Assembly: GCA_002841495.1 (NCBI GenBank)
Contig: PGZV01000007.1
Span: 176,551-211,970, forward strand
Direction of reading: 5' to 3'
DNA length: 35,420 nucleotides
From: Firmicutes bacterium HGW-Firmicutes-2
GTDB taxonomy: Bacteria; Bacillota; Clostridia; Lachnospirales; Vallitaleaceae
Made by a program: the position numbers and the translations under genes. Shown here one piece after another: positions 24,934 to 32,625 of this stretch (position 1 is its first letter; each line of letters begins with the position of its first letter). Under the pieces are notes generated by a model. The model worked only from the letters and a program-made list of their open reading frames with translations, had not been told where the DNA came from and ran no database searches.

Positions 24934-25977
24934 ATGAATGGTGAATATCTTGTGCCTACAGGAAGACTTATCAAAGACTATTTAGATGAATATAATATTA
25001 GTCAAAAATCCTTGTCAAGTAGGACTGGAATGAGTGAAAAACATATTTCTAATGTAATCAATGGAAACAGCAGATTGACTGAAGAATTTGTTTTGAAACT
25101 TGAGAAAGTACTTACTAACATTAACGCTTCTTATTGGCTGAATTACGAAGCAAAATACAGAGAGTACATTGCAAGGCAAGAAGAAAAAATCGATTTTGAA
25201 AACTTAGATTTAGCATCAATTGCAACCAGATTTAGGTTTAAAGAAGTATTTAAAGGCTTAGAATTGAATATAGTTGAGCAAGCCGTTGAGATGCTCAAGT
25301 TGCTAAAAATAAGTAGCTTTGATCAGTTTGAAAAAGTTTATGGAGATTTAGCTATTGACTTCATGGAAGATGGTGGAGAATCAGAAGCTATTGCAGTATG
25401 GTTAGGTCTTTGTGAAAGTGAAATAGAAATACAGAATGTGGATTTGACAGAAAACAAGTTCGATAAGAAAAAAGTTGAGAAAGCTCTTGATAGATTTAGG
25501 ATATTAGCAAATAACAAGGAAACAGAGAAGTCTATTGTTAGCTGCAGAAAACTATTCAATCGTTTAGGGATATATTTTGTTGTTTGTGAAGCAATAACTA
25601 ACAGTAAAGTTAGAGGAGCTTTAACCACATATAATAATCATCCAGCAATTTATATAAGTGGTAGGTTTAGATCTCATGCACATATTTGGTTTGCTATTAT
25701 TCATGAAATATTTCATCTTTTACTACACTATGATAAAAAAGAATTATTAATTTCATATGAAGAGGAGAATGAAAACGCTAAAGAGACAGAAGCAAATCAA
25801 CACACTAGGAACTTATTAGTTAATGCTCAAGCATATCATGGGTTTGTTGATGAAGGACAATTTAGCAAAGAAAAAATTATTTCATTCTCTCAAAGTCAAG
25901 ATATACTTCCAGAGTTTATTGTTGGTTTTTTACAACACGATGGAATAATTGGATTTGACAAACTGAACAATATATAG
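24934..25977 (+). CDS. higA: HigA antitoxin fused to ImmA/IrrE metallopeptidase
   Basis: A 347-residue two-domain protein. Residues about 8-65 are an XRE helix-turn-helix (ISQKSLSSRTGMSEKHISNVINGNSRL), which should repress the operon. Residues about 180-300 are an ImmA/IrrE peptidase domain (DUF955) with the zinc motif HEIFHLLLH, H257-E258-x-x-H261. The fusion suggests the antitoxin may cleave itself or a repressor in response to a signal, as ImmA does (inference). AAAGGAGCG precedes the ATG. Co-transcribed with higB. Confidence 0.88.
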   Translation: MNGEYLVPTGRLIKDYLDEYNISQKSLSSRTGMSEKHISNVINGNSRLTEEFVLKLEKVLTNINASYWLNYEAKYREYIARQEEKIDFENLDLASIATRFRFKEVFKGLELNIVEQAVEMLKLLKISSFDQFEKVYGDLAIDFMEDGGESEAIAVWLGLCESEIEIQNVDLTENKFDKKKVEKALDRFRILANNKETEKSIVSCRKLFNRLGIYFVVCEAITNSKVRGALTTYNNHPAIYISGRFRSHAHIWFAIIHEIFHLLLHYDKKELLISYEEENENAKETEANQHTRNLLVNAQAYHGFVDEGQFSKEKIISFSQSQDILPEFIVGFLQHDGIIGFDKLNNI

Positions 25978-26037
25978 TTTGATTACTTGATTATTGTAAA
26001 TTTAGTTTTAACATTTAAAAAAATGAAATCAACAATA

Positions 26038-26083
26038 TTAAAAAGATCAGAATAACACAATGGTGCTATAACGGTCTTTTTTT
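26038..26083 (+). terminator. Probable terminator after higBA
   Basis: AAAAGATC (26041-26048) and GGTCTTTT (26073-26080) can pair, with one G-U, before a T run. The 24-nt loop is long and only weakly structured. Confidence 0.45.
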
Positions 26084-26342
26084 GTTCCTGATTTTTCATT
26101 AGCAGCCAACTATAGTCTTTCATATTCGACAAATTTTTTTAGTTTTACCATTGCTTAACGACGTACTAAAACTCATACCTAATAAAGTATAGTATGATAT
26201 TATTCTAATGTCATATAGTCACACCACTCGTTATATCTTGGTTATAGTGGAATGTGGGACATGACTTATATAAGCAATTAAGTTTACAAATTATCTGAAA
26301 AATTACACATATCCCCATTTTTAGTATATAATATTTAATTGA

Positions 26343-26456
26343 GGAAAGCATTATTGCGAGCAAATCGAAATGTTAAAAAAATCTATATTAGCTAAGGCTT
26401 TTAGAGGTGAATTAGGAACAAATAATGATTTAGAAAGTTCAATGAAGTTGGTGTAA
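26343..26456 (+). pseudogene. C-terminal remnant of a type I restriction specificity subunit (HsdS)
   Basis: A short open stretch reads EQIEMLKKSILAKAFRGELG followed by TNNDLESSMKLV and a stop. This is the familiar C-terminal coiled-coil tail of HsdS proteins (usually QIEMLKKSILAKAFRGELGT then an acidic segment). Nothing upstream encodes the target-recognition domains, and no hsdM or hsdR is present. A second copy of its RGELGT-encoding segment follows at 26521. It sits in a 666-bp gene-free stretch (25978-26643) with otherwise nothing recognisable. Confidence 0.7.
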
Positions 26457-26540
26457 ATGATTGTTGGCATTTATACATTCATACAATATTTGAACATTTA
26501 TCTTCTTCAGTCGGTATTTGTAGAGGTGAATTAGGAACAA
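26402..26540 (+). repeat. 20-bp direct repeats from the hsdS tail
   Basis: TAGAGGTGAATTAGGAACAA occurs at 26402-26421 and 26521-26540, 119 bp apart. Both encode RGELGT. Conserved hsdS tail segments serve as recombination sites in S-subunit shuffling loci, so this may be the scar of one. Confidence 0.7.
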
Positions 26541-26643
26541 TTATATTGCTTAGACAACTAATAGTAATCTTTGGTAATGGACACATGTGAGGGTTTTAGA
26601 TGATGCTATAAATATAAATGGAGAGAAAGTGTAGGAGGTATAT

Positions 26644-27849
26644 ATGGGTTTTTGTTTAAATAAGGAGTTAGAAGGAATCGTTGATAAGTTAACATCAATT
26701 GAGAAAATTGGGTTCTTTTTTGGAGCGGGTACATCAATGGCTTTAGGGATGCCAGGAATTATAAAGTTAACATCTGATGTACTCCTAAAAGTGGGATACA
26801 AAGATAAAATATCTGAAATTAGTAAGCAGATAAAGACTGAAAAAATTAAAAATGGACAAAATCCAGATAATGTTGTTATTACTATAGAAGATATACTAAA
26901 TAAGATTCGAATTATTCGAGAGTTAACAAATGATGTTTCAGAGTATAGTTATTGTGGAATATCAGGGGATGAAGCAAAGCAGCTAGATATTGATATTTGT
27001 AAAGAAATATATCAGATATTGTTTGAAAAACAGAATTCAGTAGATGATAAAATTTTAATACCATTGAAATTTGCATCGTGGTTAAATGGTGTTCAAACAA
27101 ATTGTCCAAAAGAAATATTCACAGCAAATTATGATCTTATTCTGGAAATGGCTATGGAAAAACTATATATACCATTTTTTGATGGCTTTGTAGGTGCATA
27201 TAAACCATTCTTTTTTCAGGAAAGTGTTGAATCAACAGATAGCAATCAAGTAGTACCTAGTAATTGGATTAGATTATGGAAAATCCATGGGTCTTTGGGA
27301 TGGTTTTGGGAGAAGGAAGAGCATGGTTATAGAATAATTAGATTAAGTGATATGAAAATTGAAGATTTAGAAAATGAACTCGTAATATATCCATCAAAAG
27401 AAAAATATCATGCATCTAGAAAACAACCATTCATATCATACTTTGATAGAATGAAGAGATTTTTAAATCAATCAGAAGGAATATTTATTATATCTGGATA
27501 CTCGTTTGGGGATGAACACATAAATGATGCAATTTATGAGTCTTTAACACGTAATAGTAGGATGCATATAATGGCTTTTATGTACACAGATGATTCCTTA
27601 GATGCAATTATTGACAAGGCAATACTATATCCAAACTTGAGCGTTTTTTCACCTACAAAAGCGATAATTGGAGGGAAATCAGATGTATGGTTATTTGATT
27701 TAAAAAAGATTGAGGACAATGGATTTAAAGCATATGTCGAAGATGATAATTTGAAACTTGGAGATTTTGAGTTGCTTGTAGATTTTCTTATCGAAAATTC
27801 TGGACGAAAAAGAGATATTATTACGAACGTAGGTGATGTTAATGATTAA
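26644..27849 (+). CDS. SIR2-family NADase of a SIR2-HerA defence system
   Basis: A 401-residue protein with a SIR2 domain over most of its length: GAGTS at 27-31 (NAD pyrophosphate loop), FTANYD at 159-164 (the Asn is a catalytic residue) and KIHGSLG with H215, the catalytic His. Late segments IISGYSFGDEHIND and VFSPTKA fit defence-type SIR2 proteins, which hydrolyse NAD on phage infection. AGGAGG precedes the ATG. Its stop overlaps the herA start by 8 bp. NADase activity and phage trigger are inferred from the family. Confidence 0.9.
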   Translation: MGFCLNKELEGIVDKLTSIEKIGFFFGAGTSMALGMPGIIKLTSDVLLKVGYKDKISEISKQIKTEKIKNGQNPDNVVITIEDILNKIRIIRELTNDVSEYSYCGISGDEAKQLDIDICKEIYQILFEKQNSVDDKILIPLKFASWLNGVQTNCPKEIFTANYDLILEMAMEKLYIPFFDGFVGAYKPFFFQESVESTDSNQVVPSNWIRLWKIHGSLGWFWEKEEHGYRIIRLSDMKIEDLENELVIYPSKEKYHASRKQPFISYFDRMKRFLNQSEGIFIISGYSFGDEHINDAIYESLTRNSRMHIMAFMYTDDSLDAIIDKAILYPNLSVFSPTKAIIGGKSDVWLFDLKKIEDNGFKAYVEDDNLKLGDFELLVDFLIENSGRKRDIITNVGDVND

Positions 27850-29656
27850 AGATACTACATATTTAGGTAAGGTTACAAATGTTAGTGCGATGGAACTAGA
27901 TGTATTGGTTTCAGATGAAATACCATCAGCTGCACCTATTATAGATGGAAAGCAATATAGAATTGGACAAATTGGAACATTAGTAAGAATCCCTTTCGGG
28001 AATATTAATTTATATGGAGTTGTTGCATCAGTTTCAAATATTGAAACAATGGAAGACTTAAAATCAAATAAAATAGTGATGAGATATACAAGACATTTAA
28101 AAGTTAATTTAATAGGAGAAAAAATTGGTAAGAGAAAATTTCAGACTGGTATAGGGATATTTCCTACAATTGATGATGAAGTTCATTTAGTCATTGATAG
28201 AGACTTACAAGAAATATACGGTGAATCTGGAGAAGATTATATTGAAATTGGAAAGCATTCATCATCTGGTTATTTACCAGTTTCATTAGATATTCATAAA
28301 CTAATTTTAAGGCACTCCGCAATACTTGGATCAACAGGTAGTGGTAAATCAAATACAACTGCTGTAATAATTGATAAAATACTAAATAAGTATCAGGGTT
28401 CAAGAATAGTTTTGATTGATATTCATGGTGAGTATTTTTCGGCATTTCCAACAACAGCAAAGAGCTTCAGAATAAATTGTTCAAGTTCGCCACTTTATAT
28501 TCCATTTTGGGCGATGACTTTTGATGAATTAAGTTTCTTTTTAGTTTCAAGACAAGAAGGAAGTGAAAGGCCAGAGGATAAAAGGTTAAGGGAAGAAATT
28601 GTTAAATTAAAAAAAGAGAATAAAGATCATATGAAATCAGGATCTGTTGAAGATCATTTGATTACAGCAGACTCTCCAATCCCTTTTGATCTTCGTAAAT
28701 TATGGTATGAAATTAATAGGGAGGTAAATGCAACATATAATACTGCTAAGGAATCAGAACAAAATACTGAGAATGAGGAATTGATTTCTGAAGGTGATTA
28801 TAGAAAACTAATACCTGCAAGATTTAAAGATTATGATAGGTCGAATAGAGCTCCATTTAAAAGCAAGAATCAAACTATGTATGCATATGAAAAAAAAATA
28901 TACTCAAGACTTCTTGATAACCGTTTTGATTTTATGTTTAATCCAGGACCATATAAAAATGCTAGCATGGAACACGATTTAGATGAGATAATTAGGTCGT
29001 GGATCAGTAATGAGCAACGACTTACGATATTGGATTTAAGCGGAGTACCATTTGAATTAATAGATATTTCAGTTGGATTATTAACTAGGTTAGTTTATGA
29101 TAGTATGTTTTGGGGAAGAGATGAAATATACACCGGTAGGAAAAGGCCACTTCTGCTGATTTATGAAGAAGCCCATAAATACTTACCTAAGAATGAATCT
29201 AATAGTCATATATTTGGTTATGCTAGAAAAGGTGTTGAAAGAATATTTAAAGAGGGAAGGAAGTTTGGAGTAGGAGCAATGATTGTGTCACAAAGACCTT
29301 CAGAAGTTTCAGATACAATACTATCTCAGTTAGGAACATTTATTTCGTTGAGATTAACAAATTCATCTGATCAAAATACAATAAAAGCATCAGCCCCTAA
29401 TAATATGACTAGTTTAATTGATTTATTACCTTCTTTGAGAATTGGTGAGGGTATTGTTACAGGTGAATCGATAAAGATTCCATCAAGAGTGAGAGTAGAC
29501 TTACATGAACCTTGCCCTAATAGCAATGATCCTGATTTAGTTGAATCATGGAAGTCGTCACATATTATTGATGAGAATCAGTATCAAAGTGTTGTAACAA
29601 ATATGAGAGAACAACGTATAATTAATAGAAAGGAGGAAGATAATGGAAATGATTAG
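27842..29656 (+). CDS. herA: HerA-like hexameric ATPase of a SIR2-HerA defence system
   Basis: A 604-residue FtsK/HerA-type ATPase. An N-terminal HerA beta-barrel (HAS) region (about 1-100) precedes Walker A GSTGSGKS at 163-170, VLIDIHGEY soon after, and Walker B LLIYEEAHK with acidic E442-E443. RFKEGRKFGVGAMIVSQRPSEVSDTILSQ, including an arginine-finger-like region, is characteristic. It probably forms the ring on which SIR2 assembles. The ATG at 27842 is chosen because AGGTG lies 6 bp upstream; GTG and ATG at 27833 and 27836 are possible. Overlaps both neighbours, so all three genes are coupled. Confidence 0.92.
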   Translation: MIKDTTYLGKVTNVSAMELDVLVSDEIPSAAPIIDGKQYRIGQIGTLVRIPFGNINLYGVVASVSNIETMEDLKSNKIVMRYTRHLKVNLIGEKIGKRKFQTGIGIFPTIDDEVHLVIDRDLQEIYGESGEDYIEIGKHSSSGYLPVSLDIHKLILRHSAILGSTGSGKSNTTAVIIDKILNKYQGSRIVLIDIHGEYFSAFPTTAKSFRINCSSSPLYIPFWAMTFDELSFFLVSRQEGSERPEDKRLREEIVKLKKENKDHMKSGSVEDHLITADSPIPFDLRKLWYEINREVNATYNTAKESEQNTENEELISEGDYRKLIPARFKDYDRSNRAPFKSKNQTMYAYEKKIYSRLLDNRFDFMFNPGPYKNASMEHDLDEIIRSWISNEQRLTILDLSGVPFELIDISVGLLTRLVYDSMFWGRDEIYTGRKRPLLLIYEEAHKYLPKNESNSHIFGYARKGVERIFKEGRKFGVGAMIVSQRPSEVSDTILSQLGTFISLRLTNSSDQNTIKASAPNNMTSLIDLLPSLRIGEGIVTGESIKIPSRVRVDLHEPCPNSNDPDLVESWKSSHIIDENQYQSVVTNMREQRIINRKEEDNGND

Positions 29657-29855
29657 CGTAAATTCATCACATATAGAAGCTATTGGGTATGATGAGGACA
29701 AAGCAGTACTAATTATTGAATTTTTATCGGGGGCAGCATATGAATATTATGATATCCCATCATATATGTTTGATGAGTTAATGAGTGCTGACTCCAAAGG
29801 GACATACGCAAATGAAAATTTATACAAGAGACTTGGACAGTCTAGAATTAGATAA
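29643..29855 (+). CDS. KTSC-domain small protein coupled to SIR2-HerA
   Basis: A 70-residue protein that is one KTSC domain: VNSSHIEAIGYDEDKAVLIIEFLSG, then AAYEYYDIPSYMFDEL and SKGTYANENLYKRL, all matching the family pattern (SS-x-I-x-x-IGYD, G-x-x-Y-x-Y-x-x-(V/I)P, A-x-S-x-G-x-(Y/F)-x-N). KTSC domains also occur at the end of some lysyl-tRNA synthetases and as stand-alone proteins; their function is unclear, with nucleic-acid binding suggested. It starts inside herA (14-bp overlap) after AGGAGG, so it is made with the defence pair. A terminator follows. Confidence 0.85.
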   Translation: MEMISVNSSHIEAIGYDEDKAVLIIEFLSGAAYEYYDIPSYMFDELMSADSKGTYANENLYKRLGQSRIR

Positions 29856-29913
29856 GTGAAAAGATTTATTAAGAGGGTATTAGATTATTAAACTGTTTTA
29901 ATCTTGGTGTAAT

Positions 29914-29951
29914 AAAACAGCTATAACCAGTGATATGGATATAGCTGTTTT
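29914..29951. terminator. Bidirectional terminator between the SIR2-HerA-KTSC operon and the minus-strand pair
   Basis: AAAACAGCTATA (29914-29925) pairs perfectly with 29940-29951 over a 14-nt loop, A-rich left and T-rich right. Confidence 0.8.
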
Positions 29952-29992
29952 GTTAAGTCAGTTTAGTTGCTCGCTTATTATCAATATACCTA

Positions 29993-30499
29993 CTACTCTT
30001 CACTACTTTTAGCTTCCACTTCGCCAGTTTCTTCATCAATATAAATGGTTTGTACCTTTTCTTTCTCACTTGAACAAAATGGACATTTTGCTGACTCAGA
30101 CTCATCATATACTTTCATACATTCTCCACACATTATCATATGGTTATTCACTCCTTCAATATTCATTACATCACTGTCGGTGGATTCTTCTAAATTTATT
30201 TTTATGGATTCTGCTTCAATTGCATCAAAAACCTCTTTCTTTAAGGCAGGCTCATTTTCGATTTTTTCTCTTCTATCTTTAATAAATCTATATAACATAT
30301 ATCCGCCATAGGCAGTTCCAAATACCCCCAACAAGGCGCCTGCCCCCATTACACCACCTTTGGCTAACAATTTTGGAGCCGCTTTAGCAATGGCAGTGTC
30401 TCCAATTTGCTTATACAGAATTTCTTTGTTTCCACCTGCTGCCTGTAATGCAATTCTTACTTTGGTATAGTCACCTAGGTTGTCTATTGGATTCCTCAT
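29993..30499 (-). CDS. Membrane protein with C-terminal zinc ribbon, unknown function
   Basis: A 168-residue protein. Residues about 35-73 are a glycine/alanine-rich hydrophobic segment (LLAKGGVMGAGALLGVFGTA and onward to YRFI), enough for one long or two short membrane helices. An acidic linker follows, then CGECMKVYDESESAKCPFC, a CxxC-x(12)-CxxC zinc ribbon, and an acidic tail. No family is recognised. It is the second gene of a minus-strand pair headed by an XRE regulator, 14 bp after it, with AGGAGG 10 bp before the ATG. A sensor or effector role is only a guess. Confidence 0.7.
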   Translation of the reverse strand: MRNPIDNLGDYTKVRIALQAAGGNKEILYKQIGDTAIAKAAPKLLAKGGVMGAGALLGVFGTAYGGYMLYRFIKDRREKIENEPALKKEVFDAIEAESIKINLEESTDSDVMNIEGVNNHMIMCGECMKVYDESESAKCPFCSSEKEKVQTIYIDEETGEVEAKSSEE

Positions 30500-30513
30500 A
30501 CAATCAAAACCTC

Positions 30514-30996
30514 CTATTTAATATTTTTTAACCCCTTTGCGATTCCTGTACTTGACTGGCTAATTATAATTCCAATAGTGCTAAGAGCGCGAATGGTATT
30601 AGGTGAAGAAAGTAAAGTTACCAACAATTTGGTTAACTGTATACCTTCCTTACCTTTTGATGCCGATGCTGCAACTGTATCTATTGTATCTTTTATTTCA
30701 ATATAATTTTCTTCTTCTAATTCGGCACCTTTATCAACTAGAATTTCGATGACTTGTTTAAGTACATTTCCTCTTTCGGGATTATTAGTAATTTCGTCAT
30801 TAAGTATTGAGCGAAAGGCTAGGTATTGAGTTAAATTCATTGGTCTCTTGATATTTTCTAAGTCACCAATAGTTTGCTTTGTAACTCCAATTTTTTCTCC
30901 AAGTTGTTCTGCTGTCCAACCTACAATCTGTCTAATACTTCGTAGATTTTGCTGTAGCAATTGTATTTGCTTCTGCTTCTTTTCTTTATCATTCAA
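30514..30996 (-). CDS. XRE-family regulator, TTG start
   Basis: A 160-residue protein with an N-terminal helix-turn-helix (VGWTAEQLGEKIGVTKQTIG, about residues 25-44) and a C-terminal alpha-helical half of unknown kind (KEGIQLTKLLVTLLSSPNTI). Longer starts at 31065 and 31020 are rejected because the promoter's -10 box overlaps 31020 and the transcript would begin after it. The first suitable start is TTG at 30996, preceded by AAGGGTGGTG. It probably binds the 14-bp inverted repeat over its own -35 box and controls the gene behind it. Confidence 0.75.
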   Translation of the reverse strand: MNDKEKKQKQIQLLQQNLRSIRQIVGWTAEQLGEKIGVTKQTIGDLENIKRPMNLTQYLAFRSILNDEITNNPERGNVLKQVIEILVDKGAELEEENYIEIKDTIDTVAASASKGKEGIQLTKLLVTLLSSPNTIRALSTIGIIISQSSTGIAKGLKNIK

Positions 30997-31018
30997 GAAT
31001 ATCACCACCCTTAAAGAC

Positions 31019-31067
31019 ATTATAGCACAAATAAATGACTCGGTCAAATTATATGACCGAGTCATTT
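31019..31067 (-). promoter_or_regulatory. Promoter overlapping a 14-bp perfect inverted repeat
   Basis: On the minus strand TTGACC, a 17-bp spacer and TATAAT (24-19 of 310xx) make a near-perfect promoter. AAATGACTCGGTCA (31033-31046) and its exact inverse (31054-31067) are separated by 7 bp and cover the -35 box. The layout is that of a self-repressing XRE gene. Confidence 0.8.
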
Positions 31068-31202
31068 AATCTGAAAAGTTCGATCTTGAACACTATACTA
31101 AAACCGTACTAATATTAACTGAAGCCTATAAAAAACTAATGACATTATTGAAACTAATGAAATGAAACGAAGTAAAATCAATGAATAATATTTTAAACTT
31201 GA
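31068..31202 (+). other. Gene-free stretch, possible coding remnant
   Basis: One plus-strand frame stays open (reading FDLEHYTKTVLILTEAYKKL before a stop near 31165) with no start codon or ribosome site. It may be an eroded part of the gene whose end is at 31203-31331. Nothing else is seen. Confidence 0.25.
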
Positions 31203-31331
31203 GCCAAGGGTACGCTATGCTCTCTCAGAGCGAAATATTCTGGTAAGTTTCTGGCTAGGTGGAATCTTATAATACCAGAGGAATTCATACCAAGGAAAAA
31301 CGATGTGGAGGGACCGGATGAATATATATGA
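31203..31331 (+). pseudogene. C-terminal remnant of an antitoxin-like gene upstream of AbiEii
   Basis: An open stretch without a start codon reads RAKYSGKFLARWNLIIPEEF and then IPRKNDVEGPDEYI before its stop. It overlaps the start of the AbiEii-like fragment by 14 bp, the position where an AbiEi-type antitoxin gene normally ends. The sequence alone does not prove it to be AbiEi. Confidence 0.4.
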
Positions 31332-31491
31332 TAAAAGTTATATAAGTAAGAAGGCAACAGATAGTGGATTCAATAGGGATACTTATGAGAAAGTGCTTAG
31401 GTTAGTAGATGTGAAATGTAATAACGACGGGAACCTTGAGACTTTTGGGTTCCCGTTTCTGATATACTTTGATATGAATGGAATCATCTAA
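31318..31491 (+). pseudogene. Truncated AbiEii/AbiGii-family nucleotidyltransferase toxin
   Basis: The first 32 residues, MNIYDKSYISKKATDSGFNR followed by DTYEKVLRLVDV, match the N-terminus of AbiEii/AbiGii toxins (about 250-300 residues). The homology then stops and 25 unrelated residues are read through a terminator hairpin to a stop. The catalytic GG-T-A-(L/I) nucleotidyltransferase core is gone, so it is inactive. GGAGGG precedes the ATG at 31318. Confidence 0.65.
31427..31459 (+). terminator. Terminator inside the truncated AbiEii frame
   Basis: ACGGGAACC (31427-31435) pairs perfectly with 31448-31456, followed by a short T tail. It is probably the original terminator of the toxin operon, brought next to the toxin's 5' end by a deletion. 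Confidence 0.65.
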
Positions 31492-31701
31492 ACTTGTTTT
31501 TACAACTTTATGAATTATTGGTACAATGAATGTCAGTAGTCAAGAGGTACTTCATATCCATGAAAAAAGTTGATTAAATATTAGAAATTAGGTATCATTC
31601 ATTTAATAAAACATCTATTACGACTATAATAAAAAATCATAATAACATAACATAAAGCAGCCAAAGAGCATACTTAAAATTCCAGCGAAGGAGAGGATTG
31701 A

Positions 31702-32625
31702 ATTGAACCAAAAAGTAGAAGATTTGATCAATAACATTAATAAAGTCATGGTTGGAAAAAAACCTTAACAATGTTATGCAACGGACATGTTCTTATTGAG
31801 GATGTACCAGGTACGGGTAAGACAACCTTAGCCATTGCACTGGCAAAATCAATTGGAGGGGACTTTAATCGCATTTCTTGTACACCGGATGTTATGCCTT
31901 CAGATATTACAGGGTTTACAATGTATCATCCTAAGAACGAAGCATTTGAATATCACGAAGGTGCGGTTATGACAAATATCTTCTTAGCGGATGAAATTAA
32001 TCGTACACCCCCAAAAACTCAATCAGGTTTACTTGAAGCGATGGAAGAAAGATATGTTTCTGTTGATGGCACACATCACAAGTTACCAGACCCTTTTATG
32101 GTGATTGCTACACAAAATCCTATTGAATATCTTGGTACCTATCCACTTCCTGAAGCTCAACTTGATCGTTTTATGATAAAAATGGCTATTGGATATCCAA
32201 GTCTTGAAGAAGAAATGATGGTTATGGAACGTTTTAAGCAATCCAATCCTTTGGATACATTAGAATCTGTGATTACACTTGAAGAGCTTAAGGCTATTCA
32301 GAGACAGATTCTAGAGGTCAGGCAACATGAAGATATTTCAAGATATATCGTTGATCTGGTAAAAGCAACGAGGGATTCTAAAGATACGCTACTTGGAATA
32401 AGTCCGCGAGGGACGCTGTTTATCAGTAAAATGGCCAAAGGTGTGGCTTATTATCGAGGTAGAGACTATGTCATTCCAGATGATGTTAAACATATATTTA
32501 TGGCGGTTGCATCCCATCGTATTGTGCCTCGCCCTGAAGCCAAATATGAAAATAGAGGCAATGAGGATATCATTAAAAATGTAATGAAATTAGTATATGT
32601 ACCGGAAGGTGATGCGTTTGCGTAG
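31702..32625 (+). pseudogene. moxR: MoxR-family AAA ATPase with disrupted N-terminus
   Basis: From 31771 the frame reads MLCNGHVLIEDVPGTGKTTL (Walker A GTGKTT), FLADEINRTPPKTQSGLLEAMEE (Walker B and sensor region) and NPIEYLGTYPLPEAQLDRF, a clear MoxR ATPase lacking its first 25-30 residues. Those are visible just upstream in pieces: a TTG at 31702 after AAGGAGAGG reads NQKVEDLINNIN, hits a stop at 31741, continues as KVMVGKK in the next frame, then returns to the first frame. One extra base near 31741 and a loss near 31757-31765 explain it. MoxR proteins work with the DUF58 protein encoded next. Confidence 0.75.

Noticed and set aside
30045-30311. Plus-strand ORF of 88 codons
   Set aside because: It is antisense to the zinc-ribbon gene, which has a proper ribosome site and motif; the plus frame is low-complexity.
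31020-31065. Longer starts for the XRE regulator
   Set aside because: The -10 box TATAAT overlaps the ATG at 31020, so the transcript begins later; the 31065 start lies upstream of the promoter.
31033-31067. 14-bp inverted repeat as a transposon end
   Set aside because: There is no transposase or matching end, and its place over a -35 box fits an operator.
22169-31701. CRISPR array, integrase or transposase in the island
   Set aside because: I looked for regularly spaced repeats and for recombinase motifs in the island proteins and saw none.
31492-31701. Displaced guaA 3' end at the far edge of the island
   Set aside because: No sequence encoding the missing GMP synthase tail was found here or in the other gene-free stretches.
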